Positions 49,413-59,563 of a stretch of 64,000 nucleotides of DNA are shown one piece after another. The position numbers and the translations under genes are program-made. The stretch spans positions 124,001 to 188,000 of the forward strand of contig NZ_QTJY01000003.1 of the NCBI RefSeq assembly GCF_003703975.1, in the 5' to 3' direction. A model generated the notes under the pieces. That model had not been told where the DNA came from and ran no database searches. It was given only the letters and a program-made list of their open reading frames with translations. Each line of letters starts with the position of its first letter. Within the stretch, counting starts at the first letter, position 1. The DNA is from Larkinella soli (GTDB taxonomy: Bacteria; Bacteroidota; Bacteroidia; Cytophagales; Spirosomataceae).

Positions 49413-50804
49413 ATGCGAACCGGACTTTTCCGTGATATAATTTATTGGTTTCTTCTCGTACCGGCCCTGCTGCCCGCCTACGCGCAGGAACACAAGTCCT
49501 ATCCGCCCTCGGTCTATCCAGACCGCCTGGTGCTGGGGTACCAGGGCAACCCGGCCACCTCGCAATCCGTCAACTGGCGCACCGACTCCACCGTCACCGG
49601 GGCCGTCGGGGCCGTCGCTGAAGCCGACCCCTCGCCCGACTTCGTCAAAAAGGCGGCCACGGTTCCGGCCCAGACGCAGCGGGTGGTGCTGGACGGCCGG
49701 ACGGTGCTGTACCATACGGTTCAGTTCAGCAACCTGAAACCCAATACCCAGTATGCCTACCGGGTCGGCGACGGCACCCACTGGACGGAGTGGTTCCATT
49801 TCACGACGGCCCAGGACAGCCCGGCTCCCTTCTCGTTCATCTATTTCGGCGATGCCCAGAACGACATCCGTTCCCTCTGGTCGCGGGCCATCCGGGGTGC
49901 CTATTCCAACCTGCCGAAAGCCAAGCTGATGATCCATGCCGGCGACCTGATCAACACCTCGAATACCGACTGGCAGTGGGCCGAATGGTTCGAAGCGGGC
50001 GGCTGGATCAACGGCATGATTCCGACCCTGGCCGCACCCGGCAACCACGAATACTTCAAACCGGAAAACGGCCCGCGCCGGGTGTCGATGCACTGGCGGC
50101 CGTCGTTCGTGCTGCCGGAAAACGGCCCCGAGAGGCTGAAGGAGACGGCTTATTATCTGGATTATCAGGGCGTGCGGTTCGTGGCGCTCGACTCCCAGGG
50201 AGCCCTGCTCGACTCGACGCTGCTGAAAACCCAGGCCGACTGGCTCGACCGGACCCTGGCCGACAATCCGAACCGCTGGACGGTGGTGGTGCATCACCAT
50301 CCGATTTACTCCACGGCCAAAGGGCGCGACAATAAGGAATGGCGGGCGGCCATGGAGCCGCTTTACAAAAAGCACAAAGTCGACCTGGTGCTCCAGGGAC
50401 ACGATCACACGTATGCGCGCGGACTTAATATGCCGCTCGGAAAAAGCCGGAAATACCCCGACGGGCCGGTGTATGTGGTGTCGGTCAGCGGGCCGAAGAT
50501 GTATGACCTCGGCCTCCAGGACTGGATGGACCGGGCGGCTTCCAATACCCAGCTGTACCAGATCATCTCCATCGACGGGAACCGGCTCTCCTACCAGTCG
50601 TTCACGGTGACGGGCGAACGCTACGACGCCTTCGAACTGACGAAGGACGGCCGGGGGCGGAATGTGCTGGCGGACACCTCTCCGGCCCTGGCACCCGAAC
50701 GGCTCGACCTGCCGGCCGAGTACCGGAACCGGTATAAGGAGGCCGATCTGGAGGAATACAACCGGCGCTTCCGGGAGTACAAGGCCCGCAAGCAGGGAAA
50801 GTAA
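49413..50804 (+). CDS. Secreted purple-acid-phosphatase-like metallophosphoesterase
   Basis: A 463-residue protein with a signal peptide ending near AYAQ. An N-terminal fibronectin-III-like domain (YPDRLVLGYQGNPATSQSVNWRTDS...LKPNTQYAYRVG) precedes the phosphoesterase domain. Its metal motifs are FIYFGDAQND, IHAGDLIN, APGNHEYF, VVHHHPIYS and LVLQGHDHTYARG, the purple acid phosphatase series. The expected reaction is hydrolysis of phosphate monoesters in the periplasm or outside. The ATG at 49,413 is preferred to a GTG 18 bases earlier. Confidence 0.92.
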   Translation: MRTGLFRDIIYWFLLVPALLPAYAQEHKSYPPSVYPDRLVLGYQGNPATSQSVNWRTDSTVTGAVGAVAEADPSPDFVKKAATVPAQTQRVVLDGRTVLYHTVQFSNLKPNTQYAYRVGDGTHWTEWFHFTTAQDSPAPFSFIYFGDAQNDIRSLWSRAIRGAYSNLPKAKLMIHAGDLINTSNTDWQWAEWFEAGGWINGMIPTLAAPGNHEYFKPENGPRRVSMHWRPSFVLPENGPERLKETAYYLDYQGVRFVALDSQGALLDSTLLKTQADWLDRTLADNPNRWTVVVHHHPIYSTAKGRDNKEWRAAMEPLYKKHKVDLVLQGHDHTYARGLNMPLGKSRKYPDGPVYVVSVSGPKMYDLGLQDWMDRAASNTQLYQIISIDGNRLSYQSFTVTGERYDAFELTKDGRGRNVLADTSPALAPERLDLPAEYRNRYKEADLEEYNRRFREYKARKQGK

Positions 50805-51128
50805 GCCGGACCGAAAAACATACTGCGCAAATTGAAGGTATATTTACGCAATTTGCGACGAAAGTTTACGGGAAATGATGTTACTTTAACTTTATAATCT
50901 TCGACCTGCGGAGAATTGGGAGACCGGGCGTGGCGGCAGGAGCGGAATTACCTTCAATAGCGGAAATCATCGGGCAATAGAACGGGAGTACAGGAATCAA
51001 TACCGGAACAGGGTATACGCGGACTGCTTCGATTCAGTGGATTAGGATAATCGCTTTATTTTTTATCAGTATATAAAGTCAGTATTCCATACGTGCTTTT
51101 TCCAGAGGATCATTAATCTCCGTTTCCA
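50805..51128. promoter_or_regulatory. Intergenic region upstream of the ECF sigma gene
   Basis: These 324 bases contain no open frame of note. CGCAAATT (50,826-50,833) and AATTTGCG (50,850-50,857) form an 8-base inverted repeat with a 16-base spacer, which may be an operator or weak terminator after the phosphatase gene. An AT-rich stretch near 51,050-51,085 probably contains the sigma-factor promoter; no clear TAnnTTTG box was found. Confidence 0.4.
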
Positions 51129-51701
51129 ATGAGCGCTCCTACCGTTGAAATTCTCCAGAAGGTAATTCAGGGTGACCAGAAGGCCTTTGCCGTTCTGTAC
51201 AACCATTACCGCAAACCGGGGCTGAAGTTCTGCATCACGATCCTCAAGGACGAGGAAGAAGCCGAGAACATGCTCCACGAGGTCTTCATCAAGCTCTGGG
51301 AGCGCCGTAGCCAGATCAATCCGGAACTGAACTTCACCTCCTATCTCTTCACCTGCCTGCGGAACCTGGCGTTCGATAATCTGAAGAAAATCGAGAAAAG
51401 CCAGCACCTCCGCCAGCAGTACATGGAGCGCATGGAAGCCGCCCGCGAGGAGGAACTCGAAGAACAGGAGGCCAAAATCCGGCTGCTGAATACGGCCATC
51501 GACCTGTTGTCGGAAAAGCGGAAGCAGATTCTGATGCTGAACGTCGAGGAAGGCAAATCCTACCAGGAAATTGCCGAGATGATGCACATCTCCAAAAATA
51601 CCGTCAAGAACCAACTGGTGAAGGCCAAACAGTTCCTGCGCGAAAAGGTCGACTTCGCCACCGTGGCTACCCTCATTTCCCTGTTTCTCCTGAATCGCTG
51701 A
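51129..51701 (+). CDS. ECF RNA polymerase sigma factor
   Basis: A 190-residue sigma-70 family ECF factor. Region 2 is FAVLYNHYRKPGLKFCITILKDEEEAENMLHEVFIKLW with YLFTCLRNLAFDNLKK; region 4 has KRKQILMLNVEEGKSYQEIAEMMHISKNTVKNQLVKAK. The C-terminal hydrophobic tail (VATLISLFLLNR) is typical for Bacteroidota members. It directs polymerase to the downstream SusC/SusD operon, and the FecR-type protein encoded next controls it. Confidence 0.96.
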   Translation: MSAPTVEILQKVIQGDQKAFAVLYNHYRKPGLKFCITILKDEEEAENMLHEVFIKLWERRSQINPELNFTSYLFTCLRNLAFDNLKKIEKSQHLRQQYMERMEAAREEELEEQEAKIRLLNTAIDLLSEKRKQILMLNVEEGKSYQEIAEMMHISKNTVKNQLVKAKQFLREKVDFATVATLISLFLLNR

Positions 51702-51793
51702 CCCTTCCCTTCCGGCAAAAAATATTTTCCTGATCGATAGTCTTTTAGAAACCGGCCACCGTATCATAAGCAGATTCACAAACGAAGCTTACG

Positions 51794-52816
51794 ATGCAAC
51801 GGTCCCGCGCCGACTATTTGATTAACAAACTGATCAGCAATGAGCTGTCGAAGGCCGAACTGGACGAATTGCTGGAAGGTCTGGCCAACGACGACTCGCT
51901 GAAGGAGTATTCAGATATTCTGGAGCGTTATTTCCATTCGCTGATGGCGGAGGAAACGACCGACACCCCGGCCGACCCGGCCCCCTCCCCCGAAGCCGAA
52001 CCCCTCCCCGAACGCCCCGGACTTTTCCGTCGTTTTTTTTCTGACTACGGCCGGCTGGCCGCCACGGTCGCCCTCGTGCTGGCGCTGGGAGCCGGCTGGT
52101 ATGCGTTCATCGACCGGCCCGGCAACGCGCGGCTCACCGGCCGCATCTCCGCGACGACTCCCCACGACGCCTTTGCCCGGAAAGAGGCCGTTCCGCGCGG
52201 GAGCCGGAAGAACGTCCAACTGAGCGACGGCAGCAGGGTCCGGATCAATTCGGCGAGCCGCCTGAGTTTTCCGGAGCGTTTCGGCCGGAACGAACGGAAG
52301 CTGGCCCTGAACGGCGAGGCTTATTTCGACGTCAAACGCGACCCCGCCCGCCCGTTCACCATTGCCCTTGACGACCTGAAAGTGAAAGTGCTCGGCACCT
52401 CCTTCAACATCCGGTCCTATGCCGAAGACGACGAGATCGTGATCACGGTGCATTCCGGGAAGGTCAGCGTCGACATCGCGGGCCGGCCTGAATCGCCCGT
52501 CATCCTGACGAAAAACCAACAGCTCACCTTTCATAAAAAAACCGATCAGTATCAGATTACCAGCGTGGATGCCGGGCAGGAAAGCATCTGGGTCGACGGG
52601 GCGCTGCAATTCGGCAACACGCCCCTCGAACAGGTCGAACGGACCCTGGAACGGTGGTACAACGTCGAGGTCGTCATCCAGGATTCGACGATGTACGGGT
52701 CGTCCTTTACCGGAAAGCACCGGAACGAAAGCCTGCCGGCCATCCTAGAATCGCTCTGTTTTGCCATGAACGCCCGCTATGAGATCGACGGGCGGACCGT
52801 CACTATTTCGCGTTAA
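51794..52816 (+). CDS. FecR-type anti-sigma factor
   Basis: A 340-residue single-span membrane protein. It has a cytoplasmic N-terminal domain that would bind the sigma factor, a proline-rich stretch, a transmembrane helix (about residues 88-105) and a periplasmic FecR domain (VQLSDGSRVRINSASRLSFPERFG...LNGEAYFDVKRDP...VLGTSFNIRSY). A C-terminal DUF4974-type part (EQVERTLERWYNVEVVI) follows. It passes the substrate signal from the STN domain of the next receptor to the sigma factor. It lies 93 bases after the sigma gene. Confidence 0.95.
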   Translation: MQRSRADYLINKLISNELSKAELDELLEGLANDDSLKEYSDILERYFHSLMAEETTDTPADPAPSPEAEPLPERPGLFRRFFSDYGRLAATVALVLALGAGWYAFIDRPGNARLTGRISATTPHDAFARKEAVPRGSRKNVQLSDGSRVRINSASRLSFPERFGRNERKLALNGEAYFDVKRDPARPFTIALDDLKVKVLGTSFNIRSYAEDDEIVITVHSGKVSVDIAGRPESPVILTKNQQLTFHKKTDQYQITSVDAGQESIWVDGALQFGNTPLEQVERTLERWYNVEVVIQDSTMYGSSFTGKHRNESLPAILESLCFAMNARYEIDGRTVTISR

Positions 52817-52853
52817 CCCTAATTACCTTCATGAAACACTCAATCCAAAAACT

Positions 52854-55800
52854 ATGAATGCGAACTCTATCGTCCAGCAGACCCTGAGGTGTCTTTTTGC
52901 AATGGCATTGCTGGTGGGGACGTGTTGCTCCGCTGCATCGGCGAAACAGCCGGAAAATGACCTGGAGAAGGTAAAAACCAGCTTCAGTCACGAGGAGGGA
53001 TCGATCCTGAAAATCATGGACAAGATCACCCGGACTACCGGTTACACCTTCTTTTACGAGGATAACCTGAAGAATGACCTGTCCAGATCCATCCGCATTG
53101 AAAATGGCACAAATCTACAAAGCGTCTTAGCCAGCATCTCCCAACAGACGGCCCTCGAATTCCGGACCGTCAACAAAAACATCATTATCCGAAAAAAATC
53201 CGACGCCCTGACCGATCCGAACGACGCCCGGCAGAACCGTAAGGTATCCGGCCGGGTGACCTCGAACATCGACGGTACAGGGCTTCCGGGGGTAAACATC
53301 GTCATCAAGGGTTCGCAGGTCGGGACCACCACCGACGGCAACGGCCGCTACGCCCTCGATGTGGCCGGCCCCAACACCACTCTGGTTTTCTCCTACATCG
53401 GCTATCAGGCCCAGGAGGTAACCGTCGGCAGCCGGAACACCATCGACGTGGTCTTGACGGAAGGGGCCGAAACCCTGCAGGAAGCGGTCGTAACGGCGCT
53501 CGGTATCAAGCGGGAAAAACGCTCGCTGGGGTATGCGGTACCTGAACTGAAGGGCGACGCCCTGACCAACGTTCCGCAGGAAAACGCCATCAATTCGCTG
53601 GCCGGCCGGGTTCCGGGGGTCGCCATCAACCAGACCAGCGGGGTCGGTTCATCGATCAGCGTCGTGATCCGGGGGGCCAAATCCCTCACCGGCGACAACC
53701 AGCCCCTGTTCGTGATCGACGGGGTGCCGGTGGCGAACAACCTGAATAACCTCCGCTCCATGGGTGACCGCAACAACGTGGACTACGGGAACGCCATCTC
53801 CGACCTCAACCCGGAGGACATCGAGAGCATCTCGGTATTGAAAGGCCCCAGCGCAGCGGCCCTGTACGGCTCGCGGGCCGGTAATGGGGTCATCCTCGTG
53901 ACGACAAAAAAAGGATCGAAAAGCCGGGGGCTCGGCATTACGTTTTCCACCAGCAACGTGTTCGAGCGGCCCTACCGCTACCTGGACTTCCACTACAAAT
54001 ACGCCAACGGCGACCGCAACAACCGTCTGGACGAAAGTTCGGCTTACTGGGGCGGCCCGGCATTGGATATGGGGAATACGGCGGTGCAGTGGAACAGCCC
54101 GGTGGGACCCGACGGCAACAAGGTGGCCACCCCGCTGGTGTCCTACAAGGACAACATGAGAAACTTCCTCGAAACCGGCCTCACCTCGACCAACAATATC
54201 GCCCTGGCCGGGGCCGGTGACAAAACCACCTACCGGGTTTCGTTCAACAACATGACCAACAAGGGTCTGATCCCGAATTCGGACCTGTACCGGAATTCCC
54301 TGGCCTCGGCGGTTTCGTTCGATCTCAACAAGAACTTCCGGCTGAATACGAACCTGAACTTCGTCCGTTCGAAATCGAACAACCGCCCGTCGACCAACAA
54401 CCGGGGTGCCAACCCGCTGGAAGCGGTGTATCTGTATCCGCACGTCGACGTTCGTCAACTGAAGGACTACTGGGTGCCGGGCAGCGAGGAAATTCAGCAG
54501 CGGGCTCCGGCGACCAATGGGGACAATCCGTATTTCCTGGCTTACGGGATCAATAACGGCTTTGTTCGGGACCGCATCTTCGGAAACATCAAGCTGGACT
54601 GGACGATATCGCAGGACCTATCGGCCTACGGCCGGATTTCGCATGACCAGTTTACCGAAAACCGCGAAACCAAAATCCCCTGGAGCTATTCCCGGGTCCG
54701 GAACGGGGGCTATTATCTCCAGGACATCGCCCGTCAGGAAACCAACGCCGACTTCATGGTGACCTATAAGAAGAAGCTGAACGACTTCGACTGGAGCATC
54801 GCCGGGGGCGGAAACTACATGACCCAGAAGTACCGCGATTCGTACATGGGCGGATCGGCCCTGACCATTCCGGGGCTGTACCGCATCGGCAACGTCCCGA
54901 ACACCGCCCTCCAGTTCAGCAACGGAACGGCCGAAAAAGCCATCTACAGCCTGCTGGGTACGGCTTCCCTGGGGTATAAGGACATGGTATACCTCGACCT
55001 GACCGCCCGCAACGACTGGTCGAGCACGCTGCCGGCCTCCAACCGTTCCTACTTCTACCCCTCCGCTTCGCTGGCCTGGCTCGCCAACTACACCTTCAAT
55101 CTGCCGCAGCAGATTTCCCTGCTGAAGCTCCGTGCCAACTGGGCGCAGGTAGGGAACGACACCGATCCTTACCGGCTGGTGCCCGCCCTCGGAACCGGCT
55201 CGTGGGGAAGCCTCATCACGACCAACGTTTCGGGGACGCTGCTGAACCCGCAGCTGAAACCCGAGATCCAGACCTCGACGGAATTCGGGATGGAACTGAA
55301 CCTGTTCAGCAACCGGCTGCGGTTCGACGGTACCTATTACAACGCCGAAAATCGGAATCAAATCCTGACCGTGACCACACCGACCTCTTCGGGCTACGGC
55401 AGTAAACTGATCAACGCCGGTGCGCTGGTCAGCAAAGGCTGGGAACTGGCCCTGGGCGGAACCCCCATCAAGGACCTTGCCGGCTGGACCCTCGACCTCA
55501 ACCTGAACTTCACCCGCAACCGGACCACCATCAAGGAACTGGCCCCAGGCATCGACTTCTACCAGCTCTGGGACGACAACAACGGCGGTGCCTTTTCCTT
55601 CGTGGGGGAAGAGATCGGCAACCTGTACAGCCGTGGGTATGCCACCGTTACCGACCCCAGTTCCCCTTACTACCGCTGGCCGATCCTGAGCAAGAACGGC
55701 GAATGGATCGCCGTCAACGACCGGAACAAGCGGGAGAAGGTGGGCAACTTCAACCCCCGTTTCATGATGGGGATGCAGGCCGCCATCAGCTACAAGCGGT

Positions 55801-56450
55801 TTACCCTGAACGCCAGCTTCGACTGGCGCAGCGGAGGTAATTTTCAGTCGTATACCTACCGCTACGGCGAGTCCGACTGGCGGTCGCAGCGCCAGTTGAA
55901 CAACCTGATCCCGGGTGGTTTATACTCGCCTGAGGAACTGGCCAACCTGCTCAAGTCCAACCCGGAGCAATACATCATCCCTGAGAACGGCAACTTCCCG
56001 CGGGTGGGCGGCCATACCAAGGAAACCGGCGGAATGGGCTTCGATTCGAACGGAGACGGGGTACTGGAATACGACGGAGGATTCATTCCGGGCGTGATTC
56101 AGAATGCCGACGGTTCCTATACCGAACACCTCGGCGGCCCGGGCACCAACGTCTACCCGATCACCGACACCTATCCGTGGAGCTTCAACAAGCAGATCAC
56201 TTTCGATGCCTCGTTCGTGAAGCTGCGGGAAATATCGCTCGGCTACACCCTTCCGAAGCTGGGGGCTTTCCGGAACGTCAACGTTTCGGTATACAGCCGC
56301 AACCTGATCCTGTGGACGGCCGCCAAAATCGGTATCGACCCCGAGCGCGCCTTCCAGGCCGACAACGGCCGGTTCCGTCAGGGAATCGAGCTGCAGAACG
56401 TGATGCCGTGGACCATTCCGGTAGGTTTTAAAGTAGGATTCAGTCTGTAA
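52854..56450 (+). CDS. SusC-type TonB-dependent receptor with STN signalling domain
   Basis: A 1,198-residue receptor. A signal peptide (to about residue 30, SAASA) is followed by an STN domain (VKTSFSHEEGSILKIMDKITRTTGYTFFYE ... LQSVLASISQQTALEFRTV) that contacts the anti-sigma factor. Then come a carboxypeptidase-regulatory-like domain (KVSGRVTSNIDGTGLPGVNIVI), plug (TLQEAVVTALGIKREKRSLGYAV; ISVVIRGAKSLTGDNQPLFVIDGVPV) and barrel. The ATG at 52,854 starts just after the anti-sigma gene; a longer in-frame start would overlap it. Substrate unknown. Confidence 0.96.
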   Translation: MNANSIVQQTLRCLFAMALLVGTCCSAASAKQPENDLEKVKTSFSHEEGSILKIMDKITRTTGYTFFYEDNLKNDLSRSIRIENGTNLQSVLASISQQTALEFRTVNKNIIIRKKSDALTDPNDARQNRKVSGRVTSNIDGTGLPGVNIVIKGSQVGTTTDGNGRYALDVAGPNTTLVFSYIGYQAQEVTVGSRNTIDVVLTEGAETLQEAVVTALGIKREKRSLGYAVPELKGDALTNVPQENAINSLAGRVPGVAINQTSGVGSSISVVIRGAKSLTGDNQPLFVIDGVPVANNLNNLRSMGDRNNVDYGNAISDLNPEDIESISVLKGPSAAALYGSRAGNGVILVTTKKGSKSRGLGITFSTSNVFERPYRYLDFHYKYANGDRNNRLDESSAYWGGPALDMGNTAVQWNSPVGPDGNKVATPLVSYKDNMRNFLETGLTSTNNIALAGAGDKTTYRVSFNNMTNKGLIPNSDLYRNSLASAVSFDLNKNFRLNTNLNFVRSKSNNRPSTNNRGANPLEAVYLYPHVDVRQLKDYWVPGSEEIQQRAPATNGDNPYFLAYGINNGFVRDRIFGNIKLDWTISQDLSAYGRISHDQFTENRETKIPWSYSRVRNGGYYLQDIARQETNADFMVTYKKKLNDFDWSIAGGGNYMTQKYRDSYMGGSALTIPGLYRIGNVPNTALQFSNGTAEKAIYSLLGTASLGYKDMVYLDLTARNDWSSTLPASNRSYFYPSASLAWLANYTFNLPQQISLLKLRANWAQVGNDTDPYRLVPALGTGSWGSLITTNVSGTLLNPQLKPEIQTSTEFGMELNLFSNRLRFDGTYYNAENRNQILTVTTPTSSGYGSKLINAGALVSKGWELALGGTPIKDLAGWTLDLNLNFTRNRTTIKELAPGIDFYQLWDDNNGGAFSFVGEEIGNLYSRGYATVTDPSSPYYRWPILSKNGEWIAVNDRNKREKVGNFNPRFMMGMQAAISYKRFTLNASFDWRSGGNFQSYTYRYGESDWRSQRQLNNLIPGGLYSPEELANLLKSNPEQYIIPENGNFPRVGGHTKETGGMGFDSNGDGVLEYDGGFIPGVIQNADGSYTEHLGGPGTNVYPITDTYPWSFNKQITFDASFVKLREISLGYTLPKLGAFRNVNVSVYSRNLILWTAAKIGIDPERAFQADNGRFRQGIELQNVMPWTIPVGFKVGFSL

Positions 56451-56477
56451 CCGCCCATTAAGAAACGATAAAAGGAA

Positions 56478-58175
56478 ATGAAACGACTCTCCGTTTTTTC
56501 AAAAGCCGTTTTCGCTCTTGCCATTCTGCTGGTGTCTTCCTCCTGCGAGGATAAACTGACGGAGCTGAACGAAAACCCCAACGTCGTCGACCCGGCTTCG
56601 GCCAACCCCAATATGCTCATGCCGACGGTCATGACCGAGGTCGGCAAGCAGTACCTGAACCTTGGTTACGGCGATGTTGCCGGGGTGGTTCAGCACACCC
56701 AGAAGGACGGCTGGTTCAGTGGGCACAACAGCTACGACTGGACGCCCAACGACTGGAGCACCTACTACAACCTGCTGAGAAACAACGAATTTCTGTACAA
56801 GCGATCTGTAGAACTCAACTACAAGTTTCACCAGGGAGTGGCCCTGACGATGCGGGCGTTTCTGTTCGGGCAGATCACCGACCTCTGGGGCGATGCCCCC
56901 TACACGGACGCGCTGAAGGGCGATGTTTCCAACGACTACATCCTGCCCAAATTCGACAGCCAGGAAGTGATCTACAAAGGCATCCTCGAAGACCTGAAAG
57001 CCGCATCGGCCCTTTTTGCCTCCGGCGACGCTACCGGTTACCGGACGGGCTACGACGTCTTCTACAACGGCGACCCGGCCAAATGGCAGAAGTTCTCGAA
57101 CTCACTGCTGCTCCGCTATTACATGCGGCTTTCGGCCAAGCTGCCGGATGTGGCCAAGGCAGGGATCGAAAGCATCTACGCTTCCGGCGTGTTCATCAAA
57201 ACCCCGGCCGAGGATGCCGTGATGGAATACGTCGGCGGCACTTCCGGAAACTCCTGGCCGGGAGCGGCCGAATTCGAATCCGACCCCTCGGAGTTCCGCC
57301 GTCGGAAGCCTGCCAAAATGCTGACCGACAAGCTGCTGTCGGTCGACGACCCCCGTCTGAAAGTCTGGTTCCAGCCGGTTTACGTTCGCTGGGTGGCCGA
57401 CCCCACGCTGACGGTGCCCGTCGATCCTTTTATCCGGAAGAACGGGGTGATTCAGAACGGGACCGTCTCGCTGACCGATGCCAAATACCTGACCGAAATA
57501 AAAGCCGGGGCCAAATTTACGCGGCACTACAATCCGAACACCTTCACGGTGGCCGTCGATACCCGCGAATATGTGGGCGTTCCGGCCGGACTGATCGACC
57601 CGAGTTCGTATAACTACAACCCGACCCCCGGACAGGTGGTCCAGAACCAGCACGTCTCCCAACTGGCCGAAGTGTACCGGGGAACGAAAGGCGGGTTGCT
57701 GAAAGCCCGGATCATCTCGGCGGCCGAAGTGTCGTTCATCCTGGCGGAAGCGGCCCTGAAAGGCTGGGCTGCCGGATCGGCCGAAACGCATTATAACGCG
57801 GGGATCAAAAACTCCCTCGAAACCTGGGGAGTCGGCGGTCAGTATGCCACCTTCATTCAGCATAAGGACGTCAAGTTCAGCAACAAGCTGGAGCAGATCA
57901 TGGAACAGAAATGGATCGCCGGCTGGACGGCGGCAACGGAAGCCTGGATGGATTACCGCCGGACCGGGCTGCCGGCCTTCAAAGCCGGACCGGCCTCGCC
58001 CGAAGCCGTTCTGCCCGTTCGGTTCATTTACGGCGATAATGAAACCAACTACAACAACGCTAACATCCTGAGCGCTCTTTCCAAACTGGAGGAAAACCCC
58101 TATACCAAAATTCGGGGTAAGAACAGCCAGTGGGCCAAGCCCTGGATCATTCAGGGAACCGGCAAACCCTGGTGA
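56478..58175 (+). CDS. SusD/RagB-type outer-membrane lipoprotein
   Basis: A 565-residue lipoprotein (signal MKRLSVFSKAVFALAILLVSSSC, lipid Cys near 23). It has the SusD-like_2 pattern (LTELNENPNVVDPASANPNMLMPTVMTEV ... LTMRAFLFGQITDLWGDAPYTDALKG ... EVSFILAEAALKGWAAGSAETHYNAGI). It pairs with the receptor encoded 27 bases upstream. The operon ends at a strong terminator. Confidence 0.95.
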   Translation: MKRLSVFSKAVFALAILLVSSSCEDKLTELNENPNVVDPASANPNMLMPTVMTEVGKQYLNLGYGDVAGVVQHTQKDGWFSGHNSYDWTPNDWSTYYNLLRNNEFLYKRSVELNYKFHQGVALTMRAFLFGQITDLWGDAPYTDALKGDVSNDYILPKFDSQEVIYKGILEDLKAASALFASGDATGYRTGYDVFYNGDPAKWQKFSNSLLLRYYMRLSAKLPDVAKAGIESIYASGVFIKTPAEDAVMEYVGGTSGNSWPGAAEFESDPSEFRRRKPAKMLTDKLLSVDDPRLKVWFQPVYVRWVADPTLTVPVDPFIRKNGVIQNGTVSLTDAKYLTEIKAGAKFTRHYNPNTFTVAVDTREYVGVPAGLIDPSSYNYNPTPGQVVQNQHVSQLAEVYRGTKGGLLKARIISAAEVSFILAEAALKGWAAGSAETHYNAGIKNSLETWGVGGQYATFIQHKDVKFSNKLEQIMEQKWIAGWTAATEAWMDYRRTGLPAFKAGPASPEAVLPVRFIYGDNETNYNNANILSALSKLEENPYTKIRGKNSQWAKPWIIQGTGKPW

Positions 58176-58194
58176 GCAGTCAAAAGTGTCAACA

Positions 58195-58226
58195 GAAAAG
58201 GGTGGAAACTTTCCACCCTTTTTTTA
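58195..58226 (+). terminator. Rho-independent terminator of the second SusC/SusD operon
   Basis: AAAGGGTGGAAA and TTTCCACCCTTT form a long stem around a one- to two-base loop, followed by a run of T. It lies about 20 bases after the SusD stop. Confidence 0.92.
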
Positions 58227-58253
58227 CTTTACCCATCTTCAGCCTCATCCGCC

Positions 58254-59528
58254 ATGAACCGACCCATTCTCCTCTCTCTCCTGCTGCTTCTGTGCCTGAC
58301 TTCGGCAGGGCGGGCGCAGTCGTTCCGGGCCGGGGCCGCCGTCCGGGTGCTGACGCCCGACCCCCTTCTGCCGGTTTCCGGCGGCATCGGCACTCCCAAA
58401 AAAGCCGTTGAAAAGAAGGGCGACCTGTTTGCCCGGGCGGTGGTCTTCGAACAGGACGGCACCCGGGTCGCCATCGTCAGCGTCGATAACCTGGGCTGGC
58501 CGTCGGCGCTGGGCAACCGGTCGCGGGCGCTGATCAAAGGAATTCCGCCGGAAAACGTGCTCATCGGAGCCACGCACACCCACAGCGGCCCCGACGCCTA
58601 TGGGTTCCCGGACGAATCCGGAAAGTCCCTGGCCGACCTGCCCTACCTCGACCGCTGCGTGCGGCTCATTGCCGACGCGGTCAATGAAGCCGGCGAAAAG
58701 CTTCAGCCGGCCGTGCTGAAAATCGCCGTCGGCGAGGCCAAAGGAAAAATCGCCTACAACTACTACGCCGACCAGCTCTACGACCCCCGCTGCGGGGTGA
58801 TTCAGGCGCTGGCGGTCGCCGGACCGAACCGGGGCAAACCGATCGTTACCCTGGTGAACTATGCCGTCCATCCCGAGATCATCGGCTCGGGCCGGGGCCT
58901 CCTCAGCCCCGACCTCTGCGGCCCCCTCTATGCCCGGATCGAAGCGAAGGCGGGCGGCATCGCTCTGTTCATGAACGGGGCGCAGGGCGGCATGGTCACG
59001 GCCGACAACCGGCGGGAAAACGGCCAGGAAGCCAATACCTGGGAGGAGTGCATCCGCATTGGCGAACTGCTGGCGGACGAAGCCCTCCGGATCGTGGAAC
59101 CGGCGCCCGTGCTGGAAAACCCGGCCCTCTACTGTGCCGCCCGGAAGGTGGAGTTTCCCGTCGATGCGGAGATCATGCGGTATATCATCCGAAAATCCCC
59201 GCTGAACTACGCCATCGGGGCCGACAACCGGGTAACCGCCCAGGTAAACCTGCTGAACCTCGGTCCCGCCCGGATTCTGACCATTCCGGGGGAGGCCCTG
59301 CCCAACATCGGTTATTACGTCAAGCGACACATGAATACCCGCTTCCCGTTTCTGTTCGGCCTGACCAACGATGCCTTCGGTTATATGCTGACGAAGGTCG
59401 ATTTCAACAGTTTCAAACGTTATGAATACATCAGCCGCACCAGCCTCGGCGAGATGACCGGAGAAATCTACATGGAGGCCGTGCTGAAATGGCTGTCGGA
59501 AAGCCCCAGGCCGGAGGGAAACAACTAA
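58254..59528 (+). CDS. Secreted neutral ceramidase-like hydrolase
   Basis: A 424-residue protein with a signal peptide (cleavage near GRAQ). It resembles the N-terminal domain of neutral/alkaline ceramidases: FRAGAAVRVLTPDP, DLFARAVVFEQDGTRVAIVSVDNLGW, IGATHTHSGPDAYG (metal-binding His) and VNYAVHPEIIGS. It is shorter than a full ceramidase and lacks the C-terminal domain, as many bacterial relatives do, so the substrate may not be ceramide. It is followed at 35 bases by the PhoPQ-related gene. Confidence 0.82.
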   Translation: MNRPILLSLLLLLCLTSAGRAQSFRAGAAVRVLTPDPLLPVSGGIGTPKKAVEKKGDLFARAVVFEQDGTRVAIVSVDNLGWPSALGNRSRALIKGIPPENVLIGATHTHSGPDAYGFPDESGKSLADLPYLDRCVRLIADAVNEAGEKLQPAVLKIAVGEAKGKIAYNYYADQLYDPRCGVIQALAVAGPNRGKPIVTLVNYAVHPEIIGSGRGLLSPDLCGPLYARIEAKAGGIALFMNGAQGGMVTADNRRENGQEANTWEECIRIGELLADEALRIVEPAPVLENPALYCAARKVEFPVDAEIMRYIIRKSPLNYAIGADNRVTAQVNLLNLGPARILTIPGEALPNIGYYVKRHMNTRFPFLFGLTNDAFGYMLTKVDFNSFKRYEYISRTSLGEMTGEIYMEAVLKWLSESPRPEGNN

Positions 59529-59563
59529 CCGTCCACAAATAACCCTTTGAAATTTACCTACTT